The translations under genes were made by a program, and so were the position numbers. A stretch of 38,803 nucleotides of DNA from NCBI GenBank assembly GCA_934101185.1, contig CAKOQD010000010.1, forward strand, positions 1 through 38,803, written 5' to 3'. The notes beneath the pieces were generated by a model. The model ran no database searches, was not told where the DNA came from, and was given only the letters and a program-made list of their open reading frames with translations. Numbering within the stretch: position 1 is the stretch's first letter; each line of letters opens with the position of its first letter. This DNA is from an uncultured Bacilli bacterium (GTDB lineage Bacteria; Bacillota_I; Bacilli_A; RF39; UBA660). Below are positions 32,180-38,803 of this stretch, piece by piece.

Positions 32180-33254
32180 GATAAGTACTAGAGAAATATT
32201 TACAGTATTAGTATCACTTTTTATACTTATTTTCCCCATGGTTGCAACACAAATAATATTAAATAAAGGAAATACTTCTTCTTTATTAGCCTTAATAATT
32301 GGTTTTGTACTTGGTTTAATTCCTCTTTATATCATTATATATTTAGGTAATAAATCAAATAATAAAAGTATATTTGTATATAATAAAGATAATTTTAAAA
32401 TATTAGGAAGTATAATAAACGCGCTATATATATTACTATTTTTATTTTTATTATTTGTTCTATCATATACAATTCTTAATTTCACAATCAATCAGTTATT
32501 AATTAGAAACTCATATTACATAGTAGCTTTTATATATTCATTTTTAATCACTTTAGCAGCATGTAAAGGAAAAGAAATTATTTGTAGAGCATCAATTATT
32601 CTTTACTTCCTTTTAATGATATCTGTAATCTTTGGATTTATTATGTTAATACCTGAAATTACTCTTGATAATATACTACCTATTATAAGTACTGATTATA
32701 AAACAATTATTAGTTTAGCAGTTACTATTCCTAGTTATTCTGTTCTTTTGTTTATATCTATTTTATGTTTAAAAAAAAGTGATATAATAGACAAAGAAAA
32801 GCTTAACAAAACAATAATAAAAGCCTATCTAACAGGAGCATTAATAGTATTAATATTCTATTTTTTTATAATCGGAGTATATGGAATAGAATTAGCATCA
32901 ATTTATATATATCCAGAATACTATTTATTTAAAAAGATTAATTTATTTAACTTTATACAAAGAGTAGAAAATATTATGGCTACATCATTTTATATCAGTT
33001 CCTTTTCTGGTATATGCTTTATGATATATTTTATAAAAATTTATTTCAAAGATACTTTTAAAGTAAAAGATAAAAATAAAATAAATATATTTATCTTTGT
33101 ATTAACTATTGCAATATCGTTTTCAAGTACTTTTATATTTACCCATTATAAAATGCAAATATTAATACTTAAATTTCCATATATTTTTGGTTGTATATTT
33201 ATAGTACTAATAATCAACTTTTTACTTTCAGCAATAAAGAGAGACAATAATTAG
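32172..33254 (+). CDS. gerAB: Spore germination receptor B subunit (APC-type transporter fold)
   Basis: 360 residues with about ten transmembrane helices. The start MNKISTREIFTVLVSLFILI fits GerAB (the family usually begins with ...ISxxQ/EhF). GerAB is the likely germinant-binding subunit. The ATG at 32172-32174 follows GGAGGTCATA and overlaps the end of gerAC by 8 bp. The stop lies in a hairpin shared with the convergent gene. Confidence 0.92.
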   Translation: MNKISTREIFTVLVSLFILIFPMVATQIILNKGNTSSLLALIIGFVLGLIPLYIIIYLGNKSNNKSIFVYNKDNFKILGSIINALYILLFLFLLFVLSYTILNFTINQLLIRNSYYIVAFIYSFLITLAACKGKEIICRASIILYFLLMISVIFGFIMLIPEITLDNILPIISTDYKTIISLAVTIPSYSVLLFISILCLKKSDIIDKEKLNKTIIKAYLTGALIVLIFYFFIIGVYGIELASIYIYPEYYLFKKINLFNFIQRVENIMATSFYISSFSGICFMIYFIKIYFKDTFKVKDKNKINIFIFVLTIAISFSSTFIFTHYKMQILILKFPYIFGCIFIVLIINFLLSAIKRDNN

Positions 33255-33263
33255 TCTCTCTTT
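33236..33263. terminator. Bidirectional terminator at the convergent gerAB / membrane protein ends
   Basis: Perfect 10-bp stem (AAAGAGAGAC / GTCTCTCTTT) with both stop codons in the 8-base loop. Because the repeat is in frame on both strands, each protein ends in IKRD before the loop (IKRDNN and IKRD). Confidence 0.8.
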
Positions 33264-33598
33264 ATTTCATTTTCTTTAGGTACTGAAATAGTATTATTTA
33301 AAGATTCTGGTTGATACTTTATAATATTTTGTTTCTTTAATGTTTGGTATATTGACGGCGCTCCAATAAATGAGAAAATTGAAACCCATATTGAGTCATA
33401 TATTGATAACTCATAAAACCACATTGCAAATGGTATACCAAATACAAATGATGTTACAATATTTAGTATCAAAATATGACATTCTTTTTTTACACATTTA
33501 AACTTCTTACATTTCTGAATAAAAGTCATTTGAATTATTGAAAACACCATACTTATTAATAATATATTTATTAATTTATTTGTTACTAGTATATCCAT
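33251..33598 (-). CDS. Small membrane protein, possibly holin-like
   Basis: 115 residues with two to three hydrophobic segments (about 8-27, 43-64, 70-86) separated by a Lys/Cys-rich loop (KCKKFKCVKKEC) and a polar C-terminal tail. Size and layout recall phage-type holins, but I see no clear family match and no lysin beside it. The start follows AGGAGGTATCT. The leader contains an inverted repeat at 33610-33656. Confidence 0.6.
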   Translation of the reverse strand: MDILVTNKLINILLISMVFSIIQMTFIQKCKKFKCVKKECHILILNIVTSFVFGIPFAMWFYELSIYDSIWVSIFSFIGAPSIYQTLKKQNIIKYQPESLNNTISVPKENEIKRD

Positions 33599-33610
33599 AG
33601 ATACCTCCTG

Positions 33611-33655
33611 GAACTTAAATGGATTATAACCACCCTATTTTTTTAATTTAAGTTC
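33611..33655. repeat. Spaced inverted repeat in the leader of the small membrane protein gene
   Basis: GAACTTAAAT and ATTTAAGTTC, ten bases each, about 25 bp apart, just upstream of the ribosome site. A TATAAT-like sequence on the minus strand lies between the arms. It could be an operator pair or an RNA hairpin; no regulator is evident. Confidence 0.4.
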
Positions 33656-33696
33656 TATAATATAGTATTAATAAATATAATTATTGATTAATGAAA

Positions 33697-33726
33697 AAAA
33701 ACAAAAAGTTATATTTTTTTGTTTTT
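33697..33726. terminator. AT-only terminator-like hairpin after the metallopeptidase gene
   Basis: Eleven-bp stem AAAAACAAAAA / TTTTTGTTTTT with an 8-base loop, 10 bp after the stop. T-runs exist on both strands, but the stem has one GC pair. Confidence 0.45.
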
Positions 33727-33735
33727 AATATTATA

Positions 33736-34761
33736 TTAATTTACTTGTGTTTTCTTATGTGAATCATCTTGTTCTTGTGAATTATAAGTATCTATAAATT
33801 GCGATACTAATTGTCTTTTTTTATTATCGACAACAAACCTTCCAAATTCCTTAAAGTCACCACCAGCATCAACAAGCGCTAAGAAATTATCTATATCAAA
33901 ACCGTTCATATAATTTCTTTGAAATTGTAATGATAATCTATAACATTTTCCAGGATGTATTTCATAACCAAATTCTGTCTCTTTTCCAGATAAAATAATT
34001 TGTTTATCCGGATTATCTTTATATGCTAATAAATCAACACAATAAATATAGTCTAATATAAATAATAGTTTTTCAAAATCGTAAGGTAATTTATACTTTT
34101 CTTTTGCTTCATTATACTTTGCTTCCAATTTTTTTAATCCATCGTTATTATTATACAAAAAGTTTATTGATACAAAGTAATCTTTTGACACATCTAACAT
34201 AATTGCTAGTTTACTTAACAAAGCATCATACATTTCATAATTATGCAAATTTGATACAATCGTTCCATTATCAACCATTCTTAAATCATCAGATGGTATT
34301 AACTTTTCTTCAAAAGATACTCCATGAATTTCTGAATAAACTTTTTCAGCAAAATATTGTGTTTGAGCTTCCATTATTAATCTTCCAATATTACTATTTT
34401 GATTAATTCCAACTTCATTATTTAATGGGTTTGTTTGAACTGCATGATGTAATTCGTGATAAACTGTAATTTCTCTAAGTGGTTCTTCTAAATTATTACG
34501 TATATATATTGTTTTTGTGTTGGGATCTCTAAAGCCTTTAGTATCAGGTCCATTTTCTAAATATACTCTATGATTTTCATCATAAAACAAAACTTTACTT
34601 GCATATTGCATAGCATTATTTATTAAGTTTTCTAATTCAATACCATTAGGAATTAAATTATCTTTTACTAAAACATAAAAATAGTTTGCAAAATATGTCA
34701 AAGTTTGATCATCTAAATTATTATTTTTGCTACTAATTAATTTTTTTATTTCTTCGTACAT
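33736..34761 (-). CDS. Putative zinc metallopeptidase (HEXXH)
   Basis: 341 residues, cytosolic by sequence. The zinc-binding helix ITVYHELHHAVQ gives His102, Glu103 and His106. A candidate third ligand is Glu131 in RLIMEAQTQYFAEKVY, as in gluzincins. Before the motif the segment TIYIRNNLEEPLRE looks like the edge strand and linker of such peptidases. I do not recognise the family; substrate unknown. The start is the ATG after GGAGGATGCAATA. Its promoter is built into the terminator of the upstream gene. Confidence 0.7.
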   Translation of the reverse strand: MYEEIKKLISSKNNNLDDQTLTYFANYFYVLVKDNLIPNGIELENLINNAMQYASKVLFYDENHRVYLENGPDTKGFRDPNTKTIYIRNNLEEPLREITVYHELHHAVQTNPLNNEVGINQNSNIGRLIMEAQTQYFAEKVYSEIHGVSFEEKLIPSDDLRMVDNGTIVSNLHNYEMYDALLSKLAIMLDVSKDYFVSINFLYNNNDGLKKLEAKYNEAKEKYKLPYDFEKLLFILDYIYCVDLLAYKDNPDKQIILSGKETEFGYEIHPGKCYRLSLQFQRNYMNGFDIDNFLALVDAGGDFKEFGRFVVDNKKRQLVSQFIDTYNSQEQDDSHKKTQVN

Positions 34762-34814
34762 TATTGCATCCTCCAATCACATAAAGTACCAAACAATTAT
34801 TTTGTTTCGCAACT

Positions 34815-34843
34815 ATTATATAACAAAAAAAGTACTTTTTCAA
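34815..34843 (-). promoter_or_regulatory. Promoter of the metallopeptidase gene, inside a terminator
   Basis: On the minus strand TTGAAA (34838-34843), 17 bp, TATAAT (34815-34820). The -35 spans the loop of the terminator hairpin at 34825-34848, and the T-run lies in the spacer. Confidence 0.7.
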
Positions 34844-34848
34844 GTACT
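34825..34848 (-). terminator. Terminator of the 206-residue unknown gene
   Basis: Perfect 7-bp stem (AGTACTT / AAGTACT) with a GAAA loop and seven T on the minus strand. The TAG stop (34847-34849) overlaps the 5' arm. Confidence 0.8.
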
Positions 34849-35467
34849 AATCAATTTTCTTTTTGATTACATAAGTATCTTTATTATCAACATCACGATC
34901 AGTATATTCATAATAAAAATTACCAAAATAAATACTTTCTAATAAAAGTGCAATATCTTTTTGACCTTCACACATTCTTATATTTAAGATATCATACTTA
35001 TTAAGTAAGCCTTCTAATTTTTCCTTATCTAAATTACTATTTAAAGTAACGTTAATCTTAGAATTATTTTTATTAAAATATACCCCTAAAGTAATATAAT
35101 CTTCATTGCATACAAAAGAATATATCTTTTTGATGTAATCTTTTTCATCAAATAAATATGTAGAAGTCTTTATACTATCTTCAGCTGGAGTACTCTTTTC
35201 CTTTTCAAAAAAGAACTTATCACTATAAAAACTCATACTTATTTCTTCCTTACTACTAAGGTCTTTTAAATTAACTTTATTACATAAAACACCATTCTTC
35301 TTTGTTTCAATAAATAATACTCTAACATTATTTTCCTCATCAAATAAATACCCATTATTTAATTGCCATTTATTTAAATCAGGTACTATGTCTTTAACTT
35401 GTTCATATAAAACTTCAAAATCTTTTCCTAAATTATTTATAAAATTTTCACTTAAATTACTTAACAT
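34847..35467 (-). CDS. Unknown cytosolic protein
   Basis: 206 residues, acidic, no signal or membrane segments. It opens MLSNLSENFINNLGKDFEVL and has mixed helix/strand pattern with a Lys/Glu-rich second half. I do not recognise it. The start follows GGAGGGATAAT. A good promoter with a palindrome over its -10 lies upstream, so expression is probably regulated. Confidence 0.7.
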   Translation of the reverse strand: MLSNLSENFINNLGKDFEVLYEQVKDIVPDLNKWQLNNGYLFDEENNVRVLFIETKKNGVLCNKVNLKDLSSKEEISMSFYSDKFFFEKEKSTPAEDSIKTSTYLFDEKDYIKKIYSFVCNEDYITLGVYFNKNNSKINVTLNSNLDKEKLEGLLNKYDILNIRMCEGQKDIALLLESIYFGNFYYEYTDRDVDNKDTYVIKKKID

Positions 35468-35515
35468 ATTATCCCTCCGTTATATCATTATATGAATTAC
35501 ACATAAATTAAGTGC

Positions 35516-35550
35516 ATGATATATTATATCATACATTTCATAAATATCAA
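35516..35550 (-). promoter_or_regulatory. Promoter with palindromic operator for the 206-residue gene
   Basis: On the minus strand TTGATA (35545-35550), 16 bp, TATAAT (35523-35528) with extended TGA. ATGATATA T TATATCAT (35516-35532) is a perfect 17-bp palindrome over the -10. The half-site TATATCAT recurs at 35481-35488 in the leader. Confidence 0.55.
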
Positions 35551-35551
35551 A

Positions 35552-35582
35552 GAAAAAACTAGTATTCTTTCTTCGTACTAGT
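35552..35582 (-). terminator. Terminator of lon, overlapping its last codons
   Basis: Seven-bp stem ACTAGTA / TACTAGT (35558-35564 with 35576-35582), 11-base loop, then six T on the minus strand. The 5' arm and loop code for the last residues (STKKEY), and the stop is in the 3' arm. Confidence 0.75.
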
Positions 35583-37883
35583 CAAATCCTTATATAATTC
35601 TTTATAATTAGAAACAAATATAAACCTTATTCCTTCCTTTATATAATCTTCAATTTCTTCAAGATCCTTCTCATTAGAAGAAGGCAAATATATCTTAGTA
35701 ACTCCTGCTCTTTTAGCACCAATTATCTTCTCTTTTAATCCTCCAATAGCAAGTATTTCACCACGTAAAGTAATCTCACCAGTCATTGCAATATTAGAAG
35801 GTATCTTTCTTTTTGTAATAGCACTAATAATCGCAGTAGTAAGAGCAGTACCTGCTGAAGGACCATCCTTTCTAATTGCTCCCTCAGGTACATGAATATG
35901 TATATCATTTTCTTCTAAAACACTATAATCAACGCCAAAATACTTATAATTACTCTTAATGTAACTAAGAGCAATCTTAGCACTTTCTATAAAAACATCT
36001 CCAAGTTGACCAGTAGTAATAACAGAACCATGTCCTTTAAAATAATTAACTTCTATTTTTAGAATATCTCCTCCAAAAATAGTATAACTCATTCCATTAA
36101 CTACTCCCACTAACGCTTTAGAATCTTTATGATGATAAGAATACTTTTCTTTTCCTAAATAATGCACTACCATTCCATTATCAATAATATTTATACTTTG
36201 ATTATTCAACATAATCATATCTTTTATAATTTTTCTAAGTATAGAAAGTATAAGTCTTTCTAATTCACGAACACCAGCTTCTTTAGTATAGTCTCTAATT
36301 ATCTTAAGAATAGCATCATCAGTAAACTCTATCATAACATCTTCTAAATTATACTCTTTTATTCCTTTAGGAATTATATGCTTTTTACATATATTAAGCT
36401 TTTCATACTCAGTATAACTAGACATTTCTATTATTTCTAACCTATCAAGAAGCTCAAGAGGTATTCTATCAATATAATTAGCGGTACATATAAACATAAC
36501 ATTGGATAAATCAAACTCTTCTTCAATATAATTGTCACAAAAATTCTTATTTTGTTCCTTGTCTAAAACCTCAAGTAAAGTAGAAGCGGGGTCTCCCTTT
36601 ATATCCTTAGTCATCTTATCTATTTCATCGATAACAAATACTGGGTTACTGCTTCCAGCTTTTTTCATGCCTTGAATTATCTTACCACAAGAAGAACCAA
36701 TGTATGCTCTTTTATGACCAATTATATCGGACTCATCATTTATTCCTCCGACAGATACTTTAGTAAAACATCTATTCATTGCATCTGCTACACTCTTAGC
36801 AAAAGTAGTCTTACCAACACCTGGAGGTCCTACTAAGCAAATAATTGGGCTATTAGTATTATTATTCATTTGAAGAAGTGCTAAATATTCAATAATTCTT
36901 GTTTTTACTTCATTAAGTCCAAAATGACTACTATCTAAAACACTCATAGCCTTATTTAAATCTTTATTATCAATAGTTTTCTTATTCCATGGTAAAGACA
37001 AAATAGTATCAATATAAGTCTTAATCATACCAATCTCTGGAGAAGACATTGAAGTAGCCTCATACCTAGATATTTCTATATTAAGCCTTTCTCTAACTTT
37101 ATCTGGAAGAGAAATACTATCCATTTTAGATCTAATACTATCTATTTCAGTATCCTTATCATAAGAAACACCAAGTTCTTCCTTAATAGCCTTAATCTTT
37201 TCTTGTAATATAAAATCTCTTTGTGATTTTTCAATATTAGTATTAACTTTCTCTTCAATTCTTTGTTCAAGCTTAATAATCTTTAACTCTTGATTAATAT
37301 CTTCAAGTAACATCATAACCCTATTCGTAGGATCAACTTCATTTAAATACTCTAACTTTCTTTCATATGTACCAGGTATAGACATAACAAGTACATCAGT
37401 AATCTTATCTATATCATTAATACCAAGTATTTGGGATAAAACACTATTACTCATATTAGAATTTTGTTCTATATAATATTCAACCTGCTTAATAAGACTC
37501 CTAGAAAAAGCAATTTCTTCATACTTATCAAGCTTTTTATAATGAATCTCATCAATAACTGAAGTAACAAAACTGTCAGATTTTTCATAATTCTTAACTT
37601 GTACCCTGTTAAGTCCACGTATAACAATCCTAGTTTTATTATTAGGTAAATCAAGTTTCATATTTATATAACCTAAAACCCCAATCTTAGGATAATCATC
37701 AATAGAAATATTTTCATTAAACATATCATTAGGATGAACTACTAAAATATGTTTATTGTAATAAGATTCTGCCAATGAAATAAGTTCTTTATCCTTATCA
37801 TTCTCTAATTCAATCCTAATTTCACTCTGAGGGAATAAGATTATATTTCTTAAAACTAGTACAGGTAAACAAGTTTCAACCAT
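35559..37883 (-). CDS. lon: ATP-dependent protease Lon
   Basis: Cytosolic AAA+ serine protease that degrades damaged and regulatory proteins. 774 residues, standard for bacterial LonA. The substrate-binding N-domain (about 1-200) and a coiled linker are followed by Walker A GPPGVGKT (352-359), Walker B VFVIDEIDK and the protease domain with Ser676 (DGPSAGTA) and Lys719 (GGLKEK). The loop before the pore reads AYIGSSCGK where TYIGSMPG is common. ATG chosen after GGGAGGGATTTTG; a TTG one codon earlier is possible. No CIRCE or CtsR site was found upstream. Confidence 0.97.
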   Translation of the reverse strand: MVETCLPVLVLRNIILFPQSEIRIELENDKDKELISLAESYYNKHILVVHPNDMFNENISIDDYPKIGVLGYINMKLDLPNNKTRIVIRGLNRVQVKNYEKSDSFVTSVIDEIHYKKLDKYEEIAFSRSLIKQVEYYIEQNSNMSNSVLSQILGINDIDKITDVLVMSIPGTYERKLEYLNEVDPTNRVMMLLEDINQELKIIKLEQRIEEKVNTNIEKSQRDFILQEKIKAIKEELGVSYDKDTEIDSIRSKMDSISLPDKVRERLNIEISRYEATSMSSPEIGMIKTYIDTILSLPWNKKTIDNKDLNKAMSVLDSSHFGLNEVKTRIIEYLALLQMNNNTNSPIICLVGPPGVGKTTFAKSVADAMNRCFTKVSVGGINDESDIIGHKRAYIGSSCGKIIQGMKKAGSSNPVFVIDEIDKMTKDIKGDPASTLLEVLDKEQNKNFCDNYIEEEFDLSNVMFICTANYIDRIPLELLDRLEIIEMSSYTEYEKLNICKKHIIPKGIKEYNLEDVMIEFTDDAILKIIRDYTKEAGVRELERLILSILRKIIKDMIMLNNQSINIIDNGMVVHYLGKEKYSYHHKDSKALVGVVNGMSYTIFGGDILKIEVNYFKGHGSVITTGQLGDVFIESAKIALSYIKSNYKYFGVDYSVLEENDIHIHVPEGAIRKDGPSAGTALTTAIISAITKRKIPSNIAMTGEITLRGEILAIGGLKEKIIGAKRAGVTKIYLPSSNEKDLEEIEDYIKEGIRFIFVSNYKELYKDLTSTKKEY

Positions 37884-37914
37884 CAAAATCCCTCCCTTTC
37901 AAACATTACACTCT

Positions 37915-37942
37915 ATTATAACAATTTTATTTTTTTATTCAA
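37915..37942 (-). promoter_or_regulatory. Promoter of lon
   Basis: On the minus strand TTGAAT (37937-37942), 16 bp, TATAAT (37915-37920) with an extended TGT before the -10. Confidence 0.6.
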
Positions 37943-37978
37943 GTAATTTTATAAAATATTTAAAAAAATATAAACAAA

Positions 37979-38001
37979 ATGATATGTATAAAACATACCA
38001 T
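37979..38001 (-). terminator. Terminator of the DUF6273-like gene
   Basis: Nine-bp stem with one G-U pair (ATGGTATGT / ACATATCAT), 5-base loop, then TTTGTTTATATTTTTTT on the minus strand. The T-run is interrupted, so strength is uncertain. Confidence 0.5.
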
Positions 38002-38006
38002 TAATT

Positions 38007-38803
38007 TTAATCAGCTGATAACGTATAAGGATCAGAGCTAGTACCAGAGCCACCTGAAATCTTTACGTTAGATGATAGATAAAGGACTGGGCGCACGGCA
38101 TACTCGCTGCTGATGACGTCGTCGCTTTCAAAGACAAAGCCACCCGCCACACCGAAAGCGCCGCTGGAACCATCTGAATACTGCGGAAGTAACCATGTAG
38201 TTTCACTTTTATCTAACCAATTGTTTGTTGTTTTGCAACTTGCTGAACCATCATAATTATCTAAATTACTTGTACATTCTTTTGATGCTGCATATCCATA
38301 ATCACTTGCATACATTAGTGCTATCTTTTTATTTGCATCATTTTGCATTATAGGGTTTGTCCCATAATAATATCCTGCCCTATTAGACCTATTTTTTCTT
38401 TCATATTGCCACATTACATCTGATGTTATTTCTGAAGTATTGTATCCTCCGAGATAATATTTTGTTGTTCCTATCATGTTTTTTGCATCAGTTGTTAATG
38501 TATTATAATAATCATTGTTTAAATATGTATTTAATGTTGCACTTGTCCAGTTATTATATGAGTCAGTAATTGTATCTTTTGTTTCATTCCAATATTTTTC
38601 TCCTATTGAGGTATCTCTTATTATTTTAATTCTATTTTCTACATTACCATTTGTATCTTCAATAGGTATTATTCCTATTATTCTCCATACTTCATTATTA
38701 AATGTTACATAGTTTTTTACGGTTGTGTCTCCTCCACGATATCTATATTCAGTTGCAAATTTATTATCTACTTGTAATGTATTATCTATTGTATGAGTTA
38801 TTG
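38007..38803 (-). CDS. DUF6273-like surface protein, 5' part cut off by the window edge
   Basis: The frame is open to the right edge, giving 264 visible residues and the natural C-terminus. Family hallmarks are YRYRGGD, NYVTFNNEVWRIIGI, RIKIIRDTSIGEKYWN, NNWTSATLNTYLNNDYYNTL, KIALMYASDYGYAAS, a Cys pair around NNWL, and VRPVLYLSSNVKI followed by GTSSDPYTLS. I recall this as the DUF6273 group of gut Bacilli, presumably exported. An ATG at 38475-38477 is internal, not the start. The segment coding LPQYSDGSSGAFGVAG and on to AVRPVL (about 38083-38190) is far more GC-rich than the rest and uses many NNC codons. Confidence 0.8.
   Translation of the reverse strand, partial: ITHTIDNTLQVDNKFATEYRYRGGDTTVKNYVTFNNEVWRIIGIIPIEDTNGNVENRIKIIRDTSIGEKYWNETKDTITDSYNNWTSATLNTYLNNDYYNTLTTDAKNMIGTTKYYLGGYNTSEITSDVMWQYERKNRSNRAGYYYGTNPIMQNDANKKIALMYASDYGYAASKECTSNLDNYDGSASCKTTNNWLDKSETTWLLPQYSDGSSGAFGVAGGFVFESDDVISSEYAVRPVLYLSSNVKISGGSGTSSDPYTLSAD

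Noticed and set aside
38475..38477. ATG as start of the DUF6273-like gene
   Set aside because: Conserved family segments (YRYRGGD, NEVWRIIGI) continue in frame upstream to the window edge.
1..38803. Mycoplasma genetic code (TGA as Trp)
   Set aside because: TGA ends infB, the pseudouridine synthase and the VanY-like gene at proper positions, and Trp in conserved proteins is TGG.
1..38803. CRISPR array
   Set aside because: No regularly spaced 20-40 bp repeats; the short TTTACA array at 28474-28499 has a 10-bp period and no spacers.

Overview
The window looks like chromosome from a very AT-rich, Gram-positive-type, spore-forming member of the Bacilli, most like the uncultured gut lineages around RF39/Erysipelotrichales. 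This placement is an inference. It rests on the low GC, the prpC-prkC-rsgA-rpe and rimP-nusA-ylxR-infB-rbfA gene orders, a serine T-box in front of serS, PASTA-kinase and penicillin-binding-type wall enzymes, a GerA-type germination receptor, a Cse60-like protein, and two families of surface proteins common in such genomes. TGA is used as a normal stop (infB, vanY-like, pseudouridine synthase), so the Mycoplasma code does not apply.

Layout, left to right. 1-917: 5' part of a membrane-anchored surface protein (minus). 1149-6123: rlmN-prpC-prkC-rsgA-rpe, reading leftward from a promoter built into the rluB terminator. 6175-7977: rluB and a D,D-carboxypeptidase. 8130-10200: an isolated pair, a MerR-type regulator and a soluble VirD4/TraG-like ATPase, with a 19-bp-spacer promoter. 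10360-12993: an 877-residue anchored protein with calcium repeats, a VWA domain and a papain-like cysteine peptidase domain. 13129-14627: serS and its T-box. 14706-16652: rRNA-type methyltransferase, pseudouridine synthase and a membrane protein. 16723-17184: an unknown gene with a perfect consensus promoter. 17347-17516: a probable transposase/nuclease remnant.

17574-22043 is the rimP-nusA-rnpM-(unknown)-infB-rbfA translation/transcription operon, with a RimP reduced to its N-terminal domain and an unknown gene where YlxQ usually sits. 22366-24003 is a small operon of membrane, lipoprotein and XRE-regulator genes. 24067-26203 holds divergent D,D-carboxypeptidase (apparent AUU start) and VanY-like genes. 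26232-26307 is tRNA-Lys(CUU). 26361-28301 holds an unknown gene, a lone pseudopilin, an XRE regulator and a short ssb. 28555-29565 holds cse60, a TM2 protein and an anchored thioredoxin-fold protein. 29658-33254 is a germinant receptor operon in the order A-C-B. 33251-35467 holds a small membrane protein, an HEXXH metallopeptidase and an unknown gene. 35559-37883 is lon. 38007-38803 is the 3' part of a DUF6273-like surface protein.

Points most worth a second look are the GC-rich, NNC-codon patch at the end of the right-edge surface gene (possible diversity-generating-retroelement variable region; no reverse transcriptase or template lies in the window), the MerR/VirD4-like pair, the VWA-peptidase protein, the truncated RimP, the AUU start, an unusual SerS signature, and a repeated architecture in which terminator hairpins overlap stop codons and also carry the -35 box of the next gene.
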